This document shows, piece after piece, positions 43,646 to 52,141 of a DNA stretch of 64,000 nt. How positions within the stretch are numbered: the stretch's first letter is position 1; every line of letters starts with the position of its first letter. The stretch comes from an uncultured Nioella sp. GTDB taxonomy: Bacteria; Pseudomonadota; Alphaproteobacteria; Rhodobacterales; Rhodobacteraceae. The stretch lies in contig CANMJH010000004.1 of the NCBI GenBank assembly GCA_947498125.1, positions 1-64,000 of the forward strand, given 5' to 3'. The notes beneath the pieces are model-generated. The model saw only the letters and a program-made list of their open reading frames with translations. It had not been told where the DNA came from and ran no database searches. The translations under genes and the position numbers were made by a program.

Positions 43646-44548
43646 TTATACGTCTATATGAAGGTTGTCGCGGTTCAAACGGTCCCGCAATACGTCAATT
43701 TCTACATCCAGATCGCTGCGATCCGTGACCAGCATGGCCCGTGTCCGCGTTGCGAAATTTGTTTCTAAATCGTCCAGAAGCGCTACGTAATCGGCCCGTA
43801 CATCGGCGTCTTTGTTGCGTGCGTACAGATCGGCAAACTTCACCGTCGCATCGCGCGCGCCCTTGAGATAAACGCCCAGATACTTGCGGGCTTGAGTCAG
43901 GTCGCGGGGGTCTTCTTCGACTGTGCGGAACATATCGCGTGCTGTCGTTTGGAAGCTTTCGACGCGGCCTTCTAGCTGGCGGTCGCCTGCACGTTTGATG
44001 GCATCGCTCATGCCGGCCAGCAATTCCTCGGCCTTTTCAATTTTGCGGGCGACGCGGTCAGTCTGGAAGTGATCCACGCCTTCCAACCCCTTGTCGCGCA
44101 TCGGATCGATCCCGAATGAAAATGCATGCAAACCACCACTGATGACGCCCATGATCACGGCCGTCAGCGAATTCCATTGCCCGCCGTAAACCAACGCGGC
44201 CACGCCAAGCCCGGTGGCAACCGACGCAAAGATTTTGCGCGGAATGCCGGGGCGGCGCGCAACCTTGCGCTCGTTATAGGCGTCCTCGGCCCGCACTCCG
44301 TCGCGCAAGAGCCACGCGGCAAGCAGCAAAATCGCGGCGCCTGCCATATCGGTGACCATCGTGCCAACCGGCTTAAAAAAGGCGCTGAAGAAGGCGATGA
44401 TTGGGATAAGAAACAGGATATTGATCCGCGCGCCGTATCTGGCCGGGGATCGCCCTTTGAACGAGGCGGCTACAATTTGCGCCTCGGGTGCAGTAATATC
44501 TGCCTCACCTGGATTGCGGCTAAATTTGCCGCCATAGCGCTGCGCCAT
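43646..44548 (-). CDS. xpaC: XpaC/5-bromo-4-chloroindolyl phosphate hydrolysis family protein
   Basis: A 300-aa protein of the XpaC family. Two to three membrane helices lie in residues ~40-125 (FLIPIIAFFSAFFKPVGTM, AAILLLAAWLL). The cytoplasmic helical part follows (FQTDRVARKIEKAEELLAGMSDAIKRAG and FQTTARDMFRTVEEDPRDLTQARKYLGVYLKGA). XpaC is regularly paired with TelA, as it is here. The family name comes from an old phosphatase screen and need not describe an enzyme. Its ATG lies 1 bp beyond the stop of the 29-aa peptide gene, so translation is coupled. Confidence 0.88.
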   Translation of the reverse strand: MAQRYGGKFSRNPGEADITAPEAQIVAASFKGRSPARYGARINILFLIPIIAFFSAFFKPVGTMVTDMAGAAILLLAAWLLRDGVRAEDAYNERKVARRPGIPRKIFASVATGLGVAALVYGGQWNSLTAVIMGVISGGLHAFSFGIDPMRDKGLEGVDHFQTDRVARKIEKAEELLAGMSDAIKRAGDRQLEGRVESFQTTARDMFRTVEEDPRDLTQARKYLGVYLKGARDATVKFADLYARNKDADVRADYVALLDDLETNFATRTRAMLVTDRSDLDVEIDVLRDRLNRDNLHIDV

Positions 44549-44549
44549 C

Positions 44550-44639
44550 TCAGATCACCCCAAAACCGCCAAAGATCGCCATCACCATGATGACAACCAG
44601 CGCCACGAAAGAAACACCCTGCAAACCGTTAGAACTCAT
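44550..44639 (-). CDS. 29-aa single-pass membrane peptide
   Basis: A tiny gene with AGAGGGG eight bases before its ATG (44639). The peptide starts MSSNGLQG and then is one hydrophobic helix (VSFVALVVIMVMAIFGGFGV). Its TGA is one base from the xpaC ATG, so the two genes look translationally coupled. It lies between terC and xpaC on the same strand. Small membrane peptides of this type often bind and regulate a larger membrane partner. The family is unknown to me. Confidence 0.65.
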   Translation of the reverse strand: MSSNGLQGVSFVALVVIMVMAIFGGFGVI

Positions 44640-44696
44640 GCCTAATCCCCTCTGCCGCTTCATAGGATAAGCACGCTTACCCCCAAAAACCAGAAC

Positions 44697-45545
44697 TCAG
44701 TGATGTAATTGCCCCGAGGTTCCGGATTCCGCCTGTGCACCAAGCGCTCGTTCGTGATCGAGCTTGCGTTTATAGCCGGTTTGAATGAATTCCACGACGA
44801 AAAGCACAACAACCGCGAAATAGAAGGTCGTCTTCGACATTGGAATCAGCGGATAGCCAAAAATATGGATGGCCATTGCTTCATCATGGGTGGCGTGTTC
44901 GGCGGCGACACCGGCCTCACCCAGAAGGACCACACCGACGATCAGCAGGATAAAAAGGCCCAAAACTTCATACATCCGGTTTTTCTCAAGAAACTTCGTA
45001 ACTCCGTCAGCCAAGATCAACATAGCTGCGCCCGAGACCAGAATCGCCGTTGCCAGTACCGGGAACACATCGGTGATGGCCAGCGCAGAGAGGATCGAAT
45101 CAAAGCTGAAAATCAGGTTCATCAGCACGATCATCATCACCACCTGCGCGGCGGTTTTGCGATCCTTGCCTTTGCCTTCGTGGTCAAGGTCATGCATCGA
45201 CAAAAGATGGCTGATTTCCTTGACCGCCGTGTAGATGATGAAGACGCCGCCAAAGACAAAGACGCAAGTGGCGAAGTTCACGCCGCCTTCCAGAACGCCT
45301 GTCCAGTTCATAACAAAGAACGGCTCGGCCAAACTATCGATCAGCCGGATCATCACGAAGAGCAACACGACCCGCAGCGCGACCGCCAGAATTATCCCCC
45401 AAAAGCGCACGGCTTTTTGGTGCTGGACCGGGGCGCGTTGGCTCTCTATCGAGATATAGAGCAGATTGTCGAACCCCAAGACAGCCTGCAAAAAGCAGAG
45501 CATCACGAGGTTGCCGATATTTTCAAAGGTCAGAAGGTCCATCAT
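44697..45545 (-). CDS. terC: TerC-family integral membrane protein
   Basis: A 282-aa membrane protein with about seven helices of the TerC family. Signature Asp-containing helices: LGFDNLLYIS (first) and FSFDSILSALA (later), plus ILADGVTKFLEKN. TerC members export metal ions such as Mn or act in tellurite resistance. It starts the TerC-peptide-XpaC-TelA set. The gst gene lies 49 bp upstream on the same strand, so a shared transcript is possible. Confidence 0.9.
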   Translation of the reverse strand: MMDLLTFENIGNLVMLCFLQAVLGFDNLLYISIESQRAPVQHQKAVRFWGIILAVALRVVLLFVMIRLIDSLAEPFFVMNWTGVLEGGVNFATCVFVFGGVFIIYTAVKEISHLLSMHDLDHEGKGKDRKTAAQVVMMIVLMNLIFSFDSILSALAITDVFPVLATAILVSGAAMLILADGVTKFLEKNRMYEVLGLFILLIVGVVLLGEAGVAAEHATHDEAMAIHIFGYPLIPMSKTTFYFAVVVLFVVEFIQTGYKRKLDHERALGAQAESGTSGQLHH

Positions 45546-45594
45546 CGTCTAATCACTTGTTTTTAAAGTATTCGTCGTTAGGTCGGCGGCCGGA

Positions 45595-46296
45595 TTATTC
45601 CGACTTCGCCGCCAATCGTTTTTTCCAAGGGTCAGTTGGGTCTTTGCGCCGCTCGGCCTCAAGCCCGCGTCCGCGCAGCACAGCAGGGCGCGCTTCAACC
45701 GTTTCCAACCAGCGTGCCATGTGGGGTTTGTCATCCAGCGTCTGCTGCTGGCCTTCCCAAAGCGAGGCCCAGCCCCAGATCGCCATATCTGCAATCGAAT
45801 AGAAATCTCCGGCCACAAATTCATGGTGGGACAGTTGTTCATTCAGCACTTTATAAAGGCGCCCGGTCTCGGTCCTGTAGCGGTCTTTGGCGTAGGGCAG
45901 GTCGTTGGGTGGCTCCATCTTTGGTGCGTATTTTAGGAAATGATGCGCTTGCCCGGCCATCGGGCCCAGTCCGCCCATTTGCCACATTAGCCACTGGTCA
46001 ACGGCCACTCTCTCACGCTCGGTCTTGCCATAGAACTGACCGGTTTTCCGCGCCAGATATTGCAAGATCGCGCCCGATTCAAAGATCGAAATAGGCGCGC
46101 CATCCGGCCCGTCAGGGTCAACAATCGCGGGCATGCGGTTATTGGGTGAAATGGCCAAAAACGCGGGCTTGTGTTGATCGCCAGCGCCGATATTCACGAG
46201 ATTAAGATTGTAGGGCAGCCCGAACTCTTCCAGAGCAATTGAGACTTTCCAGCCATTGGGTGTCGGCCAATAATAGAGGTCAATCGCCTCAGTCAT
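45595..46296 (-). CDS. Glutathione S-transferase (YfcG/YghU-like)
   Basis: A 233-aa glutathione transferase. Thioredoxin-like N-domain: YYWPTPNGWKVSIALEEFGLPYN, then SPNNRMPAIVDPDG and FESGAILQYLA. The alpha-helical C-domain follows from ~95. This resembles YfcG/YghU-type disulfide-bond reductases, which use glutathione. ATG 46296 is chosen as the conserved start; the longer frame adds an unlikely N-terminus. It precedes terC. Confidence 0.92.
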   Translation of the reverse strand: MTEAIDLYYWPTPNGWKVSIALEEFGLPYNLNLVNIGAGDQHKPAFLAISPNNRMPAIVDPDGPDGAPISIFESGAILQYLARKTGQFYGKTERERVAVDQWLMWQMGGLGPMAGQAHHFLKYAPKMEPPNDLPYAKDRYRTETGRLYKVLNEQLSHHEFVAGDFYSIADMAIWGWASLWEGQQQTLDDKPHMARWLETVEARPAVLRGRGLEAERRKDPTDPWKKRLAAKSE

Positions 46297-46603
46297 CGTA
46301 AAATTCCTTTTTCGACATGCTGCGCCAAAGAGTTGCGGGAAAATCGTCAAAAGGGCAAGGCTTAGGCCCATCGAATAAGGGATTGCGCCAAGGGGGCAGG
46401 CCCTTCCGTCGCGGCAAGCACATTCGCCTGGTCGCGTGGTACGCCTGATAATTTGTCTGACGTAACAAAAAGAAGTTCAACTTTTTTTGGTTTGTCTTCT
46501 GGCCATTCAAATTCAGAAAATTCAACGCGTTGCCAAAAATTTTGCAGGGCCCAATTCCGCAATTTACCTAGGTTTCGTACCGCAAAAGGTACAATTTGGG
46601 GGC

Positions 46604-46632
46604 TTGACCCGACAGCGGTCAAAGCCTACCCC
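46604..46632 (+). promoter_or_regulatory. Candidate promoter of metZ
   Basis: TTGACC (46604-46609) and a weak TACCCC (46627-46632) lie 17 bp apart. The expected start (about 46638) falls at the first base of the SAM-II aptamer. The rest of the 502-bp gap to the left (46297-46600) shows only a minus-strand open stretch noted under findings. Confidence 0.45.
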
Positions 46633-46635
46633 AAA

Positions 46636-46690
46636 CGTTGTGGCGATTTGTAACCGGATTGCGGGCCACGTTAAATATGCCGCTAAAGAG
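46636..46690 (+). ncRNA. SAM-II riboswitch (metA motif)
   Basis: The conserved bases of the alphaproteobacterial SAM-II aptamer are clear: GTGGCGATTTG, then ACCGGATTGCGGGCCACGTT and AAAtatgCCGCTAAAG. The GTGG/CCAC pairing and the GATTTG..CGCTAAA pseudoknot parts are present. It is 109 bp before metZ and should lower metZ expression when S-adenosylmethionine is high. Confidence 0.9.
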
Positions 46691-46718
46691 GTCGAGCTGC
46701 GCCACAAAACAGGCATTG

Positions 46719-46752
46719 CCCCCGACCGTTCATCCGGCCTTGGGGGTTTTTT
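46719..46752 (+). terminator. Terminator between SAM-II riboswitch and metZ
   Basis: CCCCC (46719-46723) pairs with GGGGG (46742-46746), with an inner CCG/CGG pairing, followed by TTTTTTATT. Its place between aptamer and gene suggests transcription attenuation. Confidence 0.7.
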
Positions 46753-46798
46753 ATTGCCTAATCCCTCGGGTCGCAGAAAGACTAAAGAAGAGTAAATC

Positions 46799-48004
46799 AT
46801 GGGACCAAAACAGCTTCCTGAAAATGCCCGCCCTCGCACGACCGCCATTCATGGTGGCACGCGCCGCAGCCAGTATAACGAGGTGAGCGAGGCGATCTTC
46901 CTGACTCAAGGCTTTGTTTACGACAACGCCGAACAGGCCGAGGCGCGCTTTATCGAAAGCGGCGATGATGAGTTTATTTATGCGCGCTACGGCAACCCAA
47001 CGGTTCGCATGTTCGAAGAACGGATCGCAGCGCTTGAAGGCACTGAAGATGCTTTTGCGACGGCTTCTGGTATGGCGGCAGTAAATGCCGCGCTGACCTC
47101 GCATTTGAAAGCGGGTGATCATGTTGTTTCGGCCAAGGCGCTTTTTGGGTCCTGCCTCTACATTCTTGAAGATATCCTGACCCGCTATGGCGTCGAAGTA
47201 ACCTTCGTTGATGGCTGTGATTTGGCCGCGTGGAAGGCTGCCATTCGTCCGGACACTAAGGCCGTCTTCTTCGAATCCATGTCGAACCCGACGCTTGAGG
47301 TCATCGATATCCGCGCTGTATGCGATTTAGCGCGGGCCGTTGGCGCCATCTCGATTGTCGACAACGTCTTTGCAACGCCGGTTTTGCAACGCTCGGGCGA
47401 GCTGGGCGCAGACGTGATTGTCTATTCGGCCACCAAACATATCGACGGGCAGGGCCGCTGTCTGGCAGGCGTCATCTGCGGCACGCGTGAGTTTATCCGC
47501 AAAACGGTTGAACCCTATCTCAAGCATACTGGCGGCTCACTTTCGCCTTTTAACGCCTGGGTGATGCTGAAAGGGCTTGAGACAATCGAGCTAAGGGTGC
47601 GTGCCCAAGCTGAAAGCGCCGCTAAAGTTGCCAGCGCATTACAGGGAAAAGACGGGTTCTCTCAGGTCGTTTACCCCGGCCTCACGGATCATCCGCAATA
47701 TGAGCTGAATCAGAGCCAAATGCCCGGCGCAGGCGGCACAATGCTGGCGCTTGAGCTTGCGGGGGGCAAAGAGGCTGCGTTCAAGTTCCTTAATGCACTA
47801 AAAATTGTGGTGATTTCGAACAATCTTGGCGACGCAAAATCCATTATCACTCATCCCGCGACGACAACTCACCAGCGGCTGACAGATGAGCAACGTGCGG
47901 AGTTGGGCATTTCGGACGGCCTTGTCCGTCTATCGATCGGTCTTGAGGATCCGCAGGACCTGATTGAAGACCTCTTGGGTGGATTGGCTGCCGCAAGGGC
48001 CTAA
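46799..48004 (+). CDS. metZ: O-succinylhomoserine sulfhydrylase
   Basis: A 401-aa PLP enzyme of the Cys/Met metabolism family. It makes homocysteine from O-succinylhomoserine and sulfide. The PLP-Lys block is YSATKHIDGQGRCLAG. Other blocks are ARYGNPTVRMFEERI and SGMAAVNAALTSHLK near the N-terminus and ITHPATTTHQRL near the C-terminus. AAGAAGAG precedes the ATG. A SAM-II riboswitch and a terminator lie upstream, so it is repressed by SAM. Confidence 0.95.
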   Translation: MGPKQLPENARPRTTAIHGGTRRSQYNEVSEAIFLTQGFVYDNAEQAEARFIESGDDEFIYARYGNPTVRMFEERIAALEGTEDAFATASGMAAVNAALTSHLKAGDHVVSAKALFGSCLYILEDILTRYGVEVTFVDGCDLAAWKAAIRPDTKAVFFESMSNPTLEVIDIRAVCDLARAVGAISIVDNVFATPVLQRSGELGADVIVYSATKHIDGQGRCLAGVICGTREFIRKTVEPYLKHTGGSLSPFNAWVMLKGLETIELRVRAQAESAAKVASALQGKDGFSQVVYPGLTDHPQYELNQSQMPGAGGTMLALELAGGKEAAFKFLNALKIVVISNNLGDAKSIITHPATTTHQRLTDEQRAELGISDGLVRLSIGLEDPQDLIEDLLGGLAAARA

Positions 48005-48012
48005 GTAATTGC

Positions 48013-48042
48013 CACGTCCGCAAGTTTCGACCTGCGGACGTG
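48013..48042 (+). terminator. Hairpin after metZ
   Basis: CACGTCCGCA (48013-48022) pairs perfectly with TGCGGACGTG (48033-48042). It is followed by CCCTGTATTTT, so the T-run is imperfect. Confidence 0.6.
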
Positions 48043-48152
48043 CCCTGTATTTTGGCGGATATAGCGTAATCGCCTCTTTCGGCGCTGTTGGGTCTTATAA
48101 GACAACACGGCCTTCATAATTATTCTATGGAGCCTCCCCGGCCATTTGCGTT

Positions 48153-48905
48153 ATGAGCCGTGTCATGAAACCGTTTCTGATCTTACAACTCAGGCCCGAA
48201 GATGAGGCCGCCGATGAAGAGTTTGCCAGCCTTCTGGCCCGCAGTGGGCTTGAGGCCGGTGATGTGCACCGCCTTAGGCTTGACCAAACAAATCTGCCAA
48301 GGGACCTGTCGCTGGATAGCTATTCCGGTGTGATTGTTGGCGGCGGGCCGGGCTGTGTTTCGGATGCGCCAGAGACCAAAGACGCGGTCGAGGCCAAGAT
48401 TGAGGCTGAGATCCTTTCTCTTATGCCTGCGATCACCGAACGGGATTTTCCTTATATGGGCTGTTGCTACGGCCTCGGCGTCTTGGCGCATCACTTGGGC
48501 GCCTCCGTTAGTAAAGACCGTTTTGGCGAGCCAATTGGCGGTGTGGATTGCACCTTGTCTGAAGCTGGGCGCGCCGATCCGCTATTTGAGGGTGTCGCGC
48601 CCGTATTTCGCGCTTTTGTCGGTCATAAAGAAGCTGTCCAGGACCTGCCGCAAGGCGCGGTTCATCTGGCCTCCGCTGAAAGCTGCCCGTTTCAGGTGAT
48701 CCGTTATGGCCAAAATGTCTATGCCACCCAGTTTCATCCCGAAGCAGATGGCGATAGTTTCGCGCAACGTATCGAGATTTACCGCCATAACGGCTATTTC
48801 CATCCTGACGAAGCCGAAACACTTATTGCTGCTAGCCGCGCAGAAACGGTGAGTGAGCCGGAAAAAATGCTGCGGAATTTTGTAAAGCGGTACCGCCGCG
48901 CGTGA
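48153..48905 (+). CDS. Class I glutamine amidotransferase
   Basis: A 250-aa stand-alone class I glutamine amidotransferase. The nucleophile Cys is in MGCCYGLGVLAHHLG, and the His-Glu pair in TQFHPEADG. It is similar to GuaA-like or gamma-glutamyl-cleaving GATases of unknown target. The start may be ATG 48165 (MKPFLIL), which I recall as the usual start; both have weak ribosome sites. It lies alone, 148 bp after metZ. Confidence 0.87.
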   Translation: MSRVMKPFLILQLRPEDEAADEEFASLLARSGLEAGDVHRLRLDQTNLPRDLSLDSYSGVIVGGGPGCVSDAPETKDAVEAKIEAEILSLMPAITERDFPYMGCCYGLGVLAHHLGASVSKDRFGEPIGGVDCTLSEAGRADPLFEGVAPVFRAFVGHKEAVQDLPQGAVHLASAESCPFQVIRYGQNVYATQFHPEADGDSFAQRIEIYRHNGYFHPDEAETLIAASRAETVSEPEKMLRNFVKRYRRA

Positions 48906-48916
48906 TACGCGCGGGA

Positions 48917-48958
48917 CTGATTTATTGATAAATCAGCTATTTTTCATTGATGAAAAAT
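48917..48958 (+). terminator. Two AT-rich hairpins after amidotransferase gene
   Basis: CTGATTTA-ttga-TAAATCAG (48917-48936) is followed two bases later by ATTTTTCAT-tg-ATGAAAAAT (48939-48958). Both stems are perfect and AT-rich. They probably end the amidotransferase transcript, 11 bp past its stop. Confidence 0.55.
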
Positions 48959-49128
48959 CCCCCATTCCCCGGGGCGGTTTGGGCAACTTGCGACGCCTAT
49001 TGTGCCCTTTAGGGCGCAAAAAGGTGATCTAATGGCGGGGAATTGGCGTATCCGCGGTATCAATCCGGCTTGGATTGAGGGGCCATTGCCCCATATAAAC
49101 AGCAAGGACCAATTTGGGGGACCAGATC

Positions 49129-50226
49129 ATGACCCTGCCACTGAGCAATGTCACAACGCAGCCCGAGGCCGAAGAAGCACGTCAGGCCCTTAAACTTCTC
49201 AAGGCCTGGGCGGCCAATGCCACGGCTGATGAACTGGCCGCGCTTGACCCTGCGGTTGCCCGCTTTTTGCCAAACCATCCTGGCTATCCGGTTTTCTCAA
49301 ACGTCTACCCTGAAGATTTCTCTGTTGATGAAGCCTATAAAGCCAGCTTGCCGGACTTACAAAACGGCCCGGCCTCGCTCATTCGCGGTCAAAAGCGGGT
49401 GATCCAGCATGTTGGCATTTCCAATTTCCGTCTGCCGCTGCGCTATCACACGCGCGACAACGGTGATCTGTCATTGGAAACGTCTGTGACAGGGACAGTC
49501 AGCCTTGAGGCGGGAAAAAAGGGCATTAACATGAGCCGCATCATGCGCAGCTTTTATGCCCATGCGGATCGCACGTTCAGCTTCGATGTTATGGAAGCCG
49601 CGCTGGATGACTATAAGCAGGATCTGGACAGCTTCGACGCACGCATTCAGATGCGCTTTTCATTCCCGATGAAAATTGAAAGTTTGCGCTCTGGTCTGTC
49701 CGGCTACCAATATTACGACATCGCACTGGAGTTGGTCGAGCAGGGCGGAGAACGGCTCCGGATCGTACATCTGGACTATGTTTACAGCTCAACCTGTCCT
49801 TGCTCTTTGGAACTTGCTGAACATGCCCGGCAAATGCGTGGGCAGTTGGCGACGCCGCATTCGCAGCGCTCGGTGGCGCGCATTTCAGTTGTCATGACAG
49901 AAGGGCAGGGCTGCCTCTGGTTTGAAGACCTTGTCGAATTGGCACGGCGCGCAGTGCCGACCGAAACACAGGTCATGGTCAAACGTGAAGATGAGCAAGC
50001 CTTTGCAGAGCTAAATGCCGCCAACCCGATCTTTGTCGAAGATGCCGCCCGGCTTTTTGCGAAAGCACTTCATGAAGAGCCGCGTGTTGGTGATTTTCGT
50101 GTTGTGGCGAGCCATCAGGAGAGCCTGCACAGCCATGATGCGGTCAGCGTTCTAAGCGAGGGCGAGACCTTTGCCGCAGCAAGCCTAGAACCGCGGCTGT
50201 TTCAGACATTGATTCATCAAGGATGA
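49129..50226 (+). CDS. folE2: GTP cyclohydrolase FolE2
   Basis: A 365-aa type IB GTP cyclohydrolase, the non-FolE route to 7,8-dihydroneopterin triphosphate for folate. The catalytic Cys is in YSSTCPCSLELAEH; the conserved Glu is near VMTEGQGCLWFEDL. Other blocks are VQHVGISNFRLPLRY and GINMSRIMRSFY. ATG 49129 is the conserved start, with GGGGGACC before it; a TTG at 49114 is an alternative. FolB and FolP, later folate enzymes, are encoded 12 kb away in this window. Confidence 0.95.
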   Translation: MTLPLSNVTTQPEAEEARQALKLLKAWAANATADELAALDPAVARFLPNHPGYPVFSNVYPEDFSVDEAYKASLPDLQNGPASLIRGQKRVIQHVGISNFRLPLRYHTRDNGDLSLETSVTGTVSLEAGKKGINMSRIMRSFYAHADRTFSFDVMEAALDDYKQDLDSFDARIQMRFSFPMKIESLRSGLSGYQYYDIALELVEQGGERLRIVHLDYVYSSTCPCSLELAEHARQMRGQLATPHSQRSVARISVVMTEGQGCLWFEDLVELARRAVPTETQVMVKREDEQAFAELNAANPIFVEDAARLFAKALHEEPRVGDFRVVASHQESLHSHDAVSVLSEGETFAAASLEPRLFQTLIHQG

Positions 50227-50366
50227 TGAATCCCTAAGCACATCATAGACGGGCCATGCAGAATCGGCAGGACGGCTATGCGGAAGCGTCTGTAGTCATT
50301 CAGATTTTAAATGCTATCTCTTGTAGCAGGGAGGGAACCAAAGACATCAAATCATGAGGTTTCCAA

Positions 50367-50585
50367 ATGTCGACGCAAACGCTTGAATACACCGCTTCTT
50401 CGTCTTCTTTCTTTGCCCGCATGGGTGAGTGGATTGCGAATACCTTTAACGCAATGGCCGTTGCGGCGTCCCGTTCCGAAGAGATCGAACGCCTGGTCAA
50501 CAAATCTGACGACGAACTGGCTGAGATGGGCCTGACCCGCGAAGATATCGTTGCACATGTCTTCCGTGACAAATTCTACATCTAA
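50367..50585 (+). CDS. DUF1127-family small protein
   Basis: A 72-aa protein whose second half is a DUF1127 domain (SEEIERLVNKSDDELAEMGLTREDIVAHVFRDKF). The family in Rhodobacteraceae and Agrobacterium includes small Arg-rich and acidic members; some bind RNA and affect phosphate or stress responses. This one has a non-Arg-rich start (STQTLEYTASSSSF). It has its own promoter gap (140 bp) and terminator. Confidence 0.88.
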   Translation: MSTQTLEYTASSSSFFARMGEWIANTFNAMAVAASRSEEIERLVNKSDDELAEMGLTREDIVAHVFRDKFYI

Positions 50586-50615
50586 GACATTCGTCTAAGA
50601 TCACGCGCAAAAAGG

Positions 50616-50641
50616 GGCGGCCTGTATTGGCCGCCTTTTTT
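50616..50641 (+). terminator. Terminator of DUF1127 gene
   Basis: GGCGGCC-tgtatt-GGCCGCC (50616-50635) followed by six T. It lies 31 bp past the stop. Confidence 0.9.
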
Positions 50642-50692
50642 GCATGCCTCGGCGGTTGACAGCCCGCCCTGTCCAAGCCAACGGTGCGCCTT

Positions 50693-52141
50693 ATGGTGGA
50701 TTTTAGACCCGTCGGATACGTAATTGGCCTTTTGGTGCTGGTGCTTGGCCTGACCATGCTGGCACCGATGGGCGTCGATATCTGGTATCAAAATGGCAAT
50801 TGGCCAGTCTTCTTTGAAAGTGCCGTTCTAACCACCCTACCTGGTGCGATGGTAATGATGGCTTGCTCGAATGGGATGGCGGGGCGTCTGACCATTCAAC
50901 AGACCTTTCTTTTGACCACGGGCGTTTGGCTTGTCATGCCGATCTTCGGCGCAATTCCCTTTGTTCTGGGCGCCACCGAGGCGCGCTATGTTGATGCGTT
51001 TTTTGAGGCGATGTCGGGGCTGACCACCACTGGATCAACTGTCTTTGATGGCTTGCAGGACTTGCCGCATGGGCTGCTTTTGTGGCGCGGGTTGCTACAA
51101 TGGTTTGGCGGTGTCGGGATCATCGTTGTAGCCATGGTGTTCTTGCCCGAACTGCGGGTGGGTGGAATGCAGATTTTCCGCTCGGAAGGGTTTGATACAT
51201 TTGGAAAAATTTTGCCGCGCGCTGGACAAATTGCCCAACAAATCTCGGTTATCTATCTGGTTTTGACAATGGTCTGCGCGTTGACCTATGGCGCATTTGG
51301 TCTTGAACCGTTCGATGCGATTGTTCACGCGATGACCACAATGGCCACGGGTGGATTTGCCAATAGCGACAGCAGTTTTGCAGAACTGCCGATTGGCGTA
51401 GAATATAGCGCGACCCTGTTCATGATCCTTGCGGCGCTACCCTTCGTGCGGTTCGTGCAAATACTGGGCGGAAGCGCCGAGCCGCTGTTTCGCGACAGTC
51501 AGGTGCGCGCATTTTTGGGGACGTTGTTGCTCGTAATCATCGTGCTGACCCTTTGGCTGCTATTTGCACTTGGATTTGGGTTTGAACTGGCGCTGCGAAA
51601 GGCGCTGTTTAACACTGTTTCGATCCTGACCGGGACGGGTTATGCCAGCGCAGACTACATGGGCTGGGGCGCTTTAGCGGTTGTCGTCTTTTTCTTTATT
51701 GGCCTGATTGGCGGTTGCGCGGGATCGACTGCCTGTTCGATCAAAGTCTTTCGCTACCAATTGTTGATGACGTCAATCTCGACCCAATTGCAGCGCCTTT
51801 ATGCGCCTCACGGTGTGTTTGAACCGCGCTATGAAGGGCGCAAAGTCAGCGAAGAAGTGTTGTCATCCGTGATGGCGTTCTTTGTTCTATTTTTTGTCAG
51901 CCTCGCAGTTTTTGCAATTTTGCTGGGCCTCACTGGCGAGAGTTTCATTACTTCGGTCTCGGGGGCGGCTGCTGCTTTGGCCAATATCGGACCCGGCCTT
52001 GGGCCAGAAATTGGCCCCGCAGGCAATTTTGCGGGGCTCAGCGATGCGGCGAAGTGGATATTGTCGGCGGCTATGTTGATCGGACGGCTGGAATTGATGG
52101 CGGTCTTTGTTCTCTTCACCGCGCAGTTCTGGCGCGCCTAG
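50693..52141 (+). CDS. trkH: Trk-type potassium uptake protein TrkH
   Basis: A 482-aa TrkH/TrkG membrane subunit. Four pore loops are readable: GLTTTGSTVF, MATGGFANSD, ILTGTGYASADY and GGCAGSTACSIKV. It moves K+ in with proton or sodium coupling and needs a TrkA regulator, not in this window. The start may be the GTG at 50684 (three codons earlier); no strong ribosome site separates them. It is convergent with lysE and overlaps it by 4 bp. Confidence 0.93.
   Translation: MVDFRPVGYVIGLLVLVLGLTMLAPMGVDIWYQNGNWPVFFESAVLTTLPGAMVMMACSNGMAGRLTIQQTFLLTTGVWLVMPIFGAIPFVLGATEARYVDAFFEAMSGLTTTGSTVFDGLQDLPHGLLLWRGLLQWFGGVGIIVVAMVFLPELRVGGMQIFRSEGFDTFGKILPRAGQIAQQISVIYLVLTMVCALTYGAFGLEPFDAIVHAMTTMATGGFANSDSSFAELPIGVEYSATLFMILAALPFVRFVQILGGSAEPLFRDSQVRAFLGTLLLVIIVLTLWLLFALGFGFELALRKALFNTVSILTGTGYASADYMGWGALAVVVFFFIGLIGGCAGSTACSIKVFRYQLLMTSISTQLQRLYAPHGVFEPRYEGRKVSEEVLSSVMAFFVLFFVSLAVFAILLGLTGESFITSVSGAAAALANIGPGLGPEIGPAGNFAGLSDAAKWILSAAMLIGRLELMAVFVLFTAQFWRA

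Noticed and set aside
44709-45566. 285-codon frame antisense to terC
   Set aside because: Made of His/Asp/Gln-rich reverse codons of membrane helices; no support.
49002-49193. 63-codon frame before folE2
   Set aside because: It overlaps the folE2 ribosome site and start region and has no domain pattern; likely leader sequence.
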